A DNA stretch of 7,488 nt from Rhizobiales bacterium UBA697 (GTDB lineage Bacteria; Pseudomonadota; Alphaproteobacteria; Rhizobiales; Ancalomicrobiaceae). A program made the position numbers and the translations under genes. Below are positions 1 through 5,326 of the stretch, in pieces (position 1 is the stretch's first letter; each line of letters opens with the position of its first letter). The notes beneath the pieces were generated by a model that ran no database searches, had not been told where the DNA came from, and was given only the letters and a program-made list of their open reading frames with translations. Location of the stretch: NCBI GenBank assembly GCA_002298965.1, contig DBMN01000063.1, positions 1-7,488 of the forward strand, read 5' to 3'.

Positions 1-195
1 CACGCCGCCGACGACCGCGCCGCCGGCGGTGCCGGAGGCGACGCCGCCGATGATCGCACCGCCGGTGCCGCCGATCAGGGCGCCGTCGAGCATGCGCTGG
101 TCGCGCGGGTTGGCGCAGGCGCCGAGCGTCAGGGCGACGGCGAGGGTGGAGAGAAGCGCGAGACGCTTGGGAGCGACGACGGAGGAGAGGGTCAT
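1..195 (-). CDS. Glycine-zipper lipoprotein, 3' end cut by window edge
   Basis: The first 65 codons are visible, read leftward from an ATG at 193-195; the C-terminus lies outside the window. Seen: a lysine/arginine start, a hydrophobic stretch (about residues 11-26) and a lipobox LGAC at 24-27. Cys27 would therefore become the lipidated N-terminus of an envelope lipoprotein. After a short polar linker, residues about 39-65 are a run of GGxxGG-type repeats, the glycine-zipper pattern found in small outer-membrane or periplasmic lipoproteins (SlyB/YMGG-like families). A good Shine-Dalgarno (AAGGTGA) lies about 5 bases before the ATG and fixes the start. It lies on the same strand as the 25-residue peptide gene and dps upstream. 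No GGAAC/CGTT promoter was found directly upstream, so it may be cotranscribed or use another promoter. A structural or stress-related envelope role is inferred; the exact family cannot be fixed from a partial gene. Confidence 0.8.
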   Translation of the reverse strand, partial: MTLSSVVAPKRLALLSTLAVALTLGACANPRDQRMLDGALIGGTGGAIIGGVASGTAGGAVVGGV

Positions 196-254
196 GATGT
201 CACCTTCGGTCGATGGGAGGTGGTGGAGGAAACGAACCGGCCGTGCCGATCGGC

Positions 255-332
255 TCAGCGGTAGAGGAGAGCGATCAGGATGATGATCGGGATCGGTACG
301 CCGAGGAGCCAGAGGAGGAGCCCGCGAGCCAT
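255..332 (-). CDS. 25-residue hydrophobic membrane peptide
   Basis: A very small gene with an ATG at 330-332 and a TGA at 255-257. The product is one predicted transmembrane helix: a short MARG start, then almost unbroken Leu/Ile/Val/Trp interrupted by a PIP motif near residues 13-15, ending in Tyr-Arg. A clear ribosome binding site (AAAGGA) lies about 7 bases upstream and supports real translation. Peptides of this type recur as unnamed hypothetical proteins in alphaproteobacteria (recalled family knowledge, not searched here). It sits 86 bp after dps on the same strand, with a strong hairpin between them, and 59 bp before the lipoprotein gene. Its function is unknown; an inner-membrane stress peptide is a guess from the company it keeps. 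Confidence 0.65.
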   Translation of the reverse strand: MARGLLLWLLGVPIPIIILIALLYR

Positions 333-364
333 GACGTGATCCTTTCGCGACGAGTGGGGGGCTG

Positions 365-389
365 CGGCCGATGCCCGCGGCATCGGCCG
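365..389 (-). terminator. Hairpin downstream of dps
   Basis: A perfect 11-bp inverted repeat (arms 365-375 and 379-389, core GGCCGATGCC) with a 3-base CGC loop lies 30 bases past the dps stop codon. It would end or stabilise the dps mRNA. No U-tract follows on the minus strand, so it may be a 3'-end-protecting or partial read-through structure rather than a classic intrinsic terminator. Partial read-through would supply transcript to the peptide gene downstream. Confidence 0.55.
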
Positions 390-418
390 GGTCCGAGACG
401 GGTCGGGGCGTCGGCGCG

Positions 419-916
419 TCAGTCGGCGACGACGGCGCGCAGCATCCAGATCGCCTTCTCGTGGAAGGTCAGGCGCGCGACCAGCATGTCGTTGGTGACG
501 ATGTCGTCGGCCTCCTCGGCCTCCGACGCCGCGTCGCGCATCGAGCGGCAGAGCGCCTCGTGGTCGGCGATCAGATCCTCGACCAGTTCCTTCGCCGACA
601 TCGTCGTCACCTTGGTCATCTCGGTCCCGATGACCGGCGCGGCGGTCGGGTGACCGAGGGCGCGGATGCGCTCGGCGATGGTGTCGATCGCCGCGAACAT
701 GTCCTCGTAGTGCGCTTCGGTGAGGACATGGATCGGGTGGAACAGCGGTCCGACCACGTTCCAGTGATGGATCTGGGTCTTCACCAGCAGGCGGTAGCTC
801 GCGCCGAGAACGTCCTGGAGCGCCTCGGCGATACGGGCGCGTCCGTCCGCCGCGATGCCGGTGGCGATCGCCTCGACGGAGGGCTTGGGGGCGAGAGCTC
901 GGGAAACGGAGGCCAT
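419..916 (-). CDS. dps: Dps-family DNA-protecting ferroxidase (mini-ferritin)
   Basis: The product is 165 residues, the usual size for Dps, a cytoplasmic dodecamer that oxidises Fe(II) with hydrogen peroxide, stores iron as ferric mineral and often coats DNA in starved or oxidatively stressed cells. The intersubunit ferroxidase ligands are all recognisable: His51 in the HHWN motif, His63, Glu67 (acidic, where many Dps have Asp), Asp78 and Glu82 in the DTIAER motif. The N-terminal tail (residues 1-30) has several Arg/Lys residues, which in other Dps proteins help DNA binding; whether it does here is unknown. The reading frame stays open upstream to about 1144, but the ATG at 914-916 is preferred because AAAGGA lies about 9 bases before it and because the upstream extension covers the promoter at 1030-1055. 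Regulation by the general stress sigma factor is inferred from that promoter. Confidence 0.95.
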   Translation of the reverse strand: MASVSRALAPKPSVEAIATGIAADGRARIAEALQDVLGASYRLLVKTQIHHWNVVGPLFHPIHVLTEAHYEDMFAAIDTIAERIRALGHPTAAPVIGTEMTKVTTMSAKELVEDLIADHEALCRSMRDAASEAEEADDIVTNDMLVARLTFHEKAIWMLRAVVAD

Positions 917-1029
917 CGGATCGTCCTTTCGAAACTCGTCTTCGTTTCGGTCGAGCCGAACCGTGCGCAGAACCGCTCGTCGGCGGTGCGTCGGGGTCGG
1001 CTGTCGTCGGTCAGGAACCTTGCCGAGAC

Positions 1030-1055
1030 AACGTCGCTCCGCCCCGACCGGTTCC
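1030..1055 (-). promoter_or_regulatory. Sigma-EcfG-type promoter for dps
   Basis: On the minus strand the sequence reads GGAAC, 17 bases, CGTT, an exact match to the published -35/-10 consensus of the alphaproteobacterial general stress sigma factor EcfG. Transcription starting just past the -10 would give a 5' leader of roughly 105 bases before the dps ATG at 916. The motif match is direct; activity is inferred. Confidence 0.82.
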
Positions 1056-1099
1056 CGGCTGCCGTCGAAAAATTGGGAGGGCGGCACGGCGACGACGAG

Positions 1100-1125
1100 G
1101 GAACCGTCGCCCGACGAACGGCGTT
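1100..1125 (+). promoter_or_regulatory. Sigma-EcfG-type promoter for the DUF1328 gene
   Basis: GGAAC (1100-1104), a 17-base spacer, then CGTT (1122-1125) is an exact general-stress promoter match. It lies about 30 bases before the ATG of the DUF1328 gene, leaving a short leader with its ribosome binding site. It is back to back with the dps promoter; the two -35 boxes are separated by 44 bases that include a short A/T patch at 1068-1074. Confidence 0.82.
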
Positions 1126-1155
1126 GAGCCTGCAGATCAACCATGGAGGCACGTC

Positions 1156-1320
1156 ATGCTCCACTATTCGCTCGTCTTCCTCCTCGTCGCCCTGATCGCC
1201 GCGGTGTTCGGCTTCGGCGGCATCGCCAACGCGTCCGCCGGCATCGCCAAGGTGCTCTTCGGACTGTTCCTCATCCTCTTCCTCGTCTCCTACGTCTCCC
1301 AGTTCGTCTCGGGAGCCTGA
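1156..1320 (+). CDS. DUF1328 (YtjA-like) small inner-membrane protein
   Basis: A 54-residue protein with two predicted transmembrane helices (about residues 4-24 and 33-52) joined by a small-residue loop. The GFGGIA motif (about 19-24) followed by SAGIAKVLF is characteristic of the DUF1328/YtjA family, whose members are typically 50-60 residues, so this one is full length. The molecular function of the family is not known. The start is fixed by GGAGG six to seven bases before the ATG. It forms a one-gene unit, with an exact GGAAC/CGTT promoter just upstream and a perfect hairpin just downstream. Expression in the general stress response is inferred from the promoter; DUF1328 genes are commonly found beside other small stress membrane proteins. 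Confidence 0.92.
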   Translation: MLHYSLVFLLVALIAAVFGFGGIANASAGIAKVLFGLFLILFLVSYVSQFVSGA

Positions 1321-1339
1321 GGATGGAACGCGACGGATG

Positions 1340-1367
1340 GAGAAAGGGCGCGAAGGCGCCCTTTCTC
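1340..1367 (+). terminator. Hairpin terminator after the DUF1328 gene
   Basis: A perfect 12-bp stem (GAGAAAGGGCGC pairing with GCGCCCTTTCTC) with a GAAG loop, 20 bases past the DUF1328 stop. The downstream arm contains TTTCTC but no long U-tract follows. It separates the stress gene from the ABC transporter, whose ribosome binding site begins about 18 bases later. Confidence 0.75.
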
Positions 1368-1399
1368 GTGACGGGGGTCGGCAACGAGGGGGAAGCGCC

Positions 1400-3265
1400 A
1401 TGACGAACCGAGACGCGACGACGGCGACCACGCCGGCCGAGACCGAGGCACCCGGCTTCGCCGCCATCGCCCTGCCGTGGTGGACCGGCGACCGCCGTTC
1501 GGCGGCGCTGCGTGCGACGATCCCGGTCGTGGTGCTGGTCGTCGCCAACGTCGGGGTGCTCTATGCGGTCAACCGTTGGAACAAGAGCTTCTTCGACGCG
1601 CTCGGCGAGAAGAACATCTCGGCGATCGGCCAGATGATCCTGCTCTTCGTCGGCCTCGTCGCCGTCGGCGCCCTGGTGAACTTCCTGCTCACCCGCATGC
1701 GCATCGGCCTCCAGGCCGAATGGCGCGGCTGGCTGATCGAACGCCTCGTCGACCGCTGGCTCGCCGACCGCTCCTATTACAAGCTCGAGGTCACCAACCG
1801 CGACGTCGACAATCCCGAAGCGCGGATGACCGAGGATCTCAAACAGTCGCTGGCGCCGATCGTCGACATGGCCGTCGGCATGTTCAACGCGGTCCTGGCG
1901 GCGGCGACCTTTCTCGGCGTCCTCGCCTTCGTCGGCGGCGCGCTGACCGTGCCGATCGGCACCGGCCTCGACGTGCCCTTCGGCTTCGTCCTCCTCGCAC
2001 TCCTCCATGCCGCGGTGATGAGCGGCGTCACCTGGTTCGTCGGCAAGCCGCTGATCCGGGCGGTCGAGGCACAGAACGAGGCGGAGGCCGATCTGCGCTT
2101 CGAACTGACCCGCGTGCGCGAGAGCGCCGAGAGCATCGCCCTCATCAAGGGCGAGAACGAGGAGAAGGCGCGGCTCGGCGAGACCATCGCTCGGCTGGTC
2201 GACCGGCTGTGGGGCATCGCGCGCAACCACGGCCGCATCACCCTGCTGATCAACGTCAACGCCGTGCTCCTGCCGGTGCTGCCGCTGCTGTTCGGCGCGC
2301 CGAAATACATCGGCGGCGGTCTGTCGCTGGGCGATCTGATGCAGATCTCGGCGGCCTTCGTTCAGGTCCAGCTCGCCTTCAACTGGGTGATGGACAACTT
2401 CATCGTCCTCGCCACCTGGCGCGCCTCGGCCAATCGCCTGTCCGAACTGGTCGGCGCCATGGACGAGATGGACCACGCCCTGAAGACCGGCGAGGGCGCC
2501 ACGATCACCCTCCGCGAGAGCGACGGCGACGAACTGCGTCTGGACGGGCTCGCCGTCCATCGCGACGACGGCGCCGTCGTCATCGACGAGGCCGACGGCG
2601 TCATCCGCCGCGGCGAACGGGTGATGATCGAGGGCGAGTCCGGCACCGGCAAGAGCACGCTCATTCGCGCTGTCGCCGGCCTCTGGCCCTGGGGCAAGGG
2701 CGAGATCGCGATCCCGAAGTCGTGGCACGTCGCCTTCGTGCCGCAGTCGCCCTACCTGCCGCAGGGGACGCTGCGCGCCTGCCTCGCCTATCCCAACGCC
2801 GAGGACACGCTCGACGACGCGACCGCCCGCGACATCCTCGAGACGCTCGGCCTCGCCCATCTCGTCGAGCGCCTCGACGACGAGGATCGCTGGGATCACG
2901 TCCTGTCGGGCGGCGAACGCCAGCGCGTCGCCTTCGCCCGCATTCTCGTCGACGAGCCGGATCTCGTCGTGATGGACGAGGCGACCTCGGCGCTCGACGA
3001 GGACGGGCAGACCCGCGCGATGGAGGCCTTCCTGGAACGATTGCCCGAGGCGACGCTGATCTCGGTCGCCCATCGTCCGAGCCTCGCGGCCTTCCACACC
3101 CGCACCGTCCGCCTGCGCCGGGAGGGCGACGGCGTGCGGCTGGTCCGAGCCGATCGCATCGGACGGCGCCTCGACCGCGGCCTCGGTCGCCTTCTCACCA
3201 CCTTCGGACAATTCCGCGTCGACGATCCGACGGCGGAGGGAACCGGACGCCGTCTCGCGCGTTGA
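1400..3265 (+). CDS. SbmA/BacA-like fused permease-ATPase ABC transporter
   Basis: The product is 621 residues with the membrane domain N-terminal and the ATPase C-terminal, so a homodimer would form a full transporter in the inner membrane. About six transmembrane helices are visible (near 41-58, 77-97, 158-182, 194-216, 281-305, 318-338). The stretch NPEARM at 138-143, followed by TED, matches the NPDQRI-type signature of the ABC_membrane_2 group (SbmA/BacA, YddA, Rv1819c, peroxisomal ABCD). The ATPase is complete: Walker A GESGTGKST at 412-420, signature LSGGERQ at 502-508, Walker B ending in Asp526-Glu527, and H-loop His558. Relatives carry peptides, cobalamin or acyl-CoA compounds; the substrate here cannot be told from sequence. 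The start at 1400 is chosen because GGGGGAA lies about 6 bases upstream; earlier in-frame starts fall inside the terminator hairpin. No stress-type promoter was found before it, while its own 3' end contains the promoter for the next operon. Confidence 0.92.
   Translation: MTNRDATTATTPAETEAPGFAAIALPWWTGDRRSAALRATIPVVVLVVANVGVLYAVNRWNKSFFDALGEKNISAIGQMILLFVGLVAVGALVNFLLTRMRIGLQAEWRGWLIERLVDRWLADRSYYKLEVTNRDVDNPEARMTEDLKQSLAPIVDMAVGMFNAVLAAATFLGVLAFVGGALTVPIGTGLDVPFGFVLLALLHAAVMSGVTWFVGKPLIRAVEAQNEAEADLRFELTRVRESAESIALIKGENEEKARLGETIARLVDRLWGIARNHGRITLLINVNAVLLPVLPLLFGAPKYIGGGLSLGDLMQISAAFVQVQLAFNWVMDNFIVLATWRASANRLSELVGAMDEMDHALKTGEGATITLRESDGDELRLDGLAVHRDDGAVVIDEADGVIRRGERVMIEGESGTGKSTLIRAVAGLWPWGKGEIAIPKSWHVAFVPQSPYLPQGTLRACLAYPNAEDTLDDATARDILETLGLAHLVERLDDEDRWDHVLSGGERQRVAFARILVDEPDLVVMDEATSALDEDGQTRAMEAFLERLPEATLISVAHRPSLAAFHTRTVRLRREGDGVRLVRADRIGRRLDRGLGRLLTTFGQFRVDDPTAEGTGRRLAR
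3239..3263 (+). promoter_or_regulatory. Sigma-EcfG-type promoter inside the ABC gene 3' end
   Basis: GGAAC (3239-3243), a 16-base spacer and CGTT (3260-3263) match the general stress promoter consensus exactly. The motif overlaps the last codons of the ABC gene. It faces the histidine kinase operon 114 bases downstream and would give a leader of about 105 bases. No alternative promoter for that operon was recognised. Confidence 0.75.
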
Positions 3266-3266
3266 C

Positions 3267-3282
3267 GGGGGAGCGATCCCCC
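3267..3282 (+). terminator. Short GC hairpin after the ABC gene
   Basis: GGGGGA and TCCCCC form a perfect 6-bp stem around a GCGA loop, starting just after the ABC stop codon. It could help end the ABC transcript. No U-tract follows, so confidence is limited. A transcript started from the 3239-3263 promoter would begin within or next to this stem and so might not form it. Confidence 0.4.
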
Positions 3283-3329
3283 GGCCGTCGCGGCTGGACG
3301 GATCGCGCCGCGCGCGCCATCTTCCGCGG

Positions 3330-3350
3330 AGCGCCCCTCGTCGGGGCGCT
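3330..3350 (+). terminator. Hairpin in the leader of the kinase operon
   Basis: AGCGCCCC pairs with GGGGCGCT (8 bp, 5-base loop) between the ABC gene and the kinase ATG at 3377. It could be a second terminator for the ABC transcript or an attenuating or stabilising structure in the kinase leader. There is no clear U-tract, so its effect cannot be decided from sequence. Confidence 0.45.
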
Positions 3351-3376
3351 TCGCCCGTCGGAAAGTCTCTCCCCGT

Positions 3377-4882
3377 ATGAAACTCCTCGGGCGCCCCTTC
3401 GCCGCCTACAACGTCCTCCTCTTGGCGATCGGTGCCGCGGCGCTCTTCGCCATCGTCGCGGCCGCCTTCGTGTTCTCGGCGCGAACGCAGGATCACTCCG
3501 GCGAAGCGCTGCGCGCCGCGCGCGTCGATCGCCTGGTGCTGGAGCTGATCACCGATCTCGTCGACGCCGAGACCGCGCAGCGCGGCTTCATCATCACCTC
3601 GAACGAGAGCTACCTCTCGCCCTACGTCACCGCTCTCGACGAGTTCGAGAAGGACGCGGCCGAGCTGCGCGCGCGGACGAAGGAGCTCGCCGGCGGGATG
3701 CTCTTCACCGACGCTGAGATCGATCGCCTGATCGAGGTCGGTCGGCGCAAGATGGCGTTGGTGAAGACCAATCTCGCCGAATTCCGCGCCGGACACCTCG
3801 ACGAGACGCGGCTCGTGATCGCCTCGGACGCCGGCAAGAAGCTGATGGACGACATTCGCGCCCAGGGCGGCGGGCTGCGCGAGAGGGTGGCTCGCCACCG
3901 CGTCGACAGTGCCGCCCGGATGCGCGAAGCCGCCGCCTCGCTGACGACGATGATCTCGCTCGGCGCGGCGATGATCGTGGTCCTGACCATCGGCGCGACG
4001 TTGCTCATCCGTCGTCACATGGCGGAGATCGAGGGTGCGCGCCGCGATCTCGTCGAGATCAACGAGGACCTCGAGGAGCGGGTGCGCGAGCGCACCGACG
4101 GTGTGCTGCGGGCGAACGACGAGCTGCAGCGCTACGCCTATATCGTCAGCCACGATCTGAGGGCGCCGCTCGTCAACATCATGGGCTTCACCTCGGAGCT
4201 CGAGGCGTCGACGCGGACGATCCGGAGCCATTTCGACGGCCATCCGCTCGACCCGGACGATCCCGCGACGCCCGACGTGCGGGCCGCGGTCGAGGAGGAC
4301 ATCCCCGAGGCGCTCGGCTTCATCCGCTCGTCGATGACGCGGATGGACGCGCTGATCAACGAGATCCTCAAGCTGTCGCGTGCCGGACGGCGGGTGCTGG
4401 AGCCCGAGACGCTCGACGTCGAGGCCGTCGTCCAGAGCTGCATCACCGCCATCCGCCACCGCTTCGACGAGGCGGGGGCGGAGGTCACGATCGAGGGCCG
4501 GCTGCCGACCATCGTCTCCGACCGGGCGGCACTCGAACAGATCTTCACCAACCTCCTCGACAATGCCGCGAAATACCTCGTCGACGGCCGCCCCGGGCGG
4601 ATCGTCGTGCGCGGGCGGATCGAGCGATGGAACGCGATCTTCGAGATCGAGGACAACGGCCGCGGCATCGCCGCCGCCGATCACGAGCGCATCTTCGAAC
4701 TGTTCCGCCGCGCCGGACCGCAGGATCGCCCGGGCGAAGGCATCGGCCTCGCCCACACCCGCGCCATGGTGCGCCGTCTCGGCGGCGACGTGACCGTGGC
4801 GAGCGACGGTTCGAGTGGTACGGTGTTCCGAGTCGTGGTCGCCAAGGACCTCGCGTTGCGCATTCTGAGAGGTGATACTTGA
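3377..4882 (+). CDS. CHASE3-domain membrane sensor histidine kinase
   Basis: The product is 501 residues. A first transmembrane helix at about 12-34 is followed by an extracytoplasmic CHASE3 domain (about 36-190) with its typical ETAQRGF...SYLSPY motif (from Glu65). A second helix (about 192-212) and a charged coiled-coil linker (about 215-250) lead to the HisKA domain, with phosphoacceptor His259 in SHDLRAP. The HATPase domain carries the N box (Asn392, Asn396), G1 DNGRG (426-430), F box IFELF (439-443) and G2 GEGIGL (453-458), so the kinase should be active. CHASE3 ligands are largely undefined. The second dimerisation helix is separated from the first by an unusually long acidic insert (about 280-310). 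There is no attached receiver; two receiver proteins follow directly. The ribosome binding site is weak (GGAAAG about 11 bases before the ATG). Stress-sigma control is inferred from the promoter at 3239-3263. Confidence 0.93.
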   Translation: MKLLGRPFAAYNVLLLAIGAAALFAIVAAAFVFSARTQDHSGEALRAARVDRLVLELITDLVDAETAQRGFIITSNESYLSPYVTALDEFEKDAAELRARTKELAGGMLFTDAEIDRLIEVGRRKMALVKTNLAEFRAGHLDETRLVIASDAGKKLMDDIRAQGGGLRERVARHRVDSAARMREAAASLTTMISLGAAMIVVLTIGATLLIRRHMAEIEGARRDLVEINEDLEERVRERTDGVLRANDELQRYAYIVSHDLRAPLVNIMGFTSELEASTRTIRSHFDGHPLDPDDPATPDVRAAVEEDIPEALGFIRSSMTRMDALINEILKLSRAGRRVLEPETLDVEAVVQSCITAIRHRFDEAGAEVTIEGRLPTIVSDRAALEQIFTNLLDNAAKYLVDGRPGRIVVRGRIERWNAIFEIEDNGRGIAAADHERIFELFRRAGPQDRPGEGIGLAHTRAMVRRLGGDVTVASDGSSGTVFRVVVAKDLALRILRGDT

Positions 4883-5325
4883 GCAGAGATCCGAAGCCGG
4901 TGGTCATCGTCATGATCGAAGACGACGAAGGCCATGCCCGCCTGATCGAGAAGAACATCCGCCGCGCCGGCGTGACCAACGAGATCGCGGCGTTCCGCGA
5001 CGGGACGACCGCGCTCGCCCATCTGCTCGGCCCGGACGGTTCGGGTTCGATCTCGGCCGGTCGGTCGCATCTCGTGCTGCTCGATCTCAACCTGCCCGAC
5101 ATGACCGGGATCGACATCCTGGCCCGGATCAAGTCGAACGAGCACCTCCGGCGCTCGCCGGTGATCGTCCTGACGACGACCGACGACCAGCGCGAGATCC
5201 GGCGCTGCTACGATCTCGGCGCCAACGTCTACATCACCAAGCCCTTGAACTACGAGAGCTTCGCCAACGCGATCCGCCAGCTCGGCCTGTTCCTGTCGGT
5301 CATGCAGATCCCGGAGGTCGACTGA
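4879..5325 (+). CDS. Single-domain response regulator (Rcp1-like)
   Basis: The product is 148 residues, essentially one receiver domain with no output domain. The acidic pocket is Glu14-Asp15-Asp16, the phosphoacceptor is Asp69 in LLDLNLPD, and the conserved Thr (99/100) and Lys121 are present. The insert between strands 2 and 3 (about 50-64) and the overall shape resemble Rcp1/CheY-like partners of phytochrome-type and CHASE3 kinases. The gene starts at a TTG (4879) that overlaps the kinase stop in a TTGA tetranucleotide; AGAGG lies 6 bases upstream. An internal ATG at 4912 is too late because it would remove the first beta strand. It is probably phosphorylated by the preceding kinase and acts by protein contact or as a phosphotransfer intermediate (inference). 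Translational coupling suggests equimolar production with the kinase. Confidence 0.92.
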   Translation: MSRDPKPVVIVMIEDDEGHARLIEKNIRRAGVTNEIAAFRDGTTALAHLLGPDGSGSISAGRSHLVLLDLNLPDMTGIDILARIKSNEHLRRSPVIVLTTTDDQREIRRCYDLGANVYITKPLNYESFANAIRQLGLFLSVMQIPEVD

Positions 5326-5326
5326 C

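Noticed and set aside
735..758. GGAAC followed by CGTT inside dps on the plus strand, resembling a stress promoter
   Set aside because: The spacer is only 13 bases, outside the 16-17 range, and no gene starts downstream in that orientation.
917..1144. An N-terminal extension of Dps from upstream in-frame starts
   Set aside because: It would translate through the dps promoter and leader; the ATG at 914-916 has a good ribosome binding site and gives a normal Dps length.
371..1195. A plus-strand open frame covering the dps gene
   Set aside because: It is antisense to dps, whose ferroxidase residues are all present, and has no ribosome binding site or recognisable domain.
1477..3717. A plus-strand open frame of about 746 codons in another phase over the ABC gene
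   Set aside because: The product is Arg/Pro-rich with no domain and overlaps the confirmed ABC frame; it is a codon-bias shadow.
1271..4756. A minus-strand open frame of about 1160 codons running antisense to the ABC and kinase genes
   Set aside because: It is opposite two genes with intact diagnostic motifs, and its translation is low-complexity Arg/Asp/Gly/Ala-rich text with no domain. Very GC-rich coding DNA has few stops on the opposite strand, which explains it.
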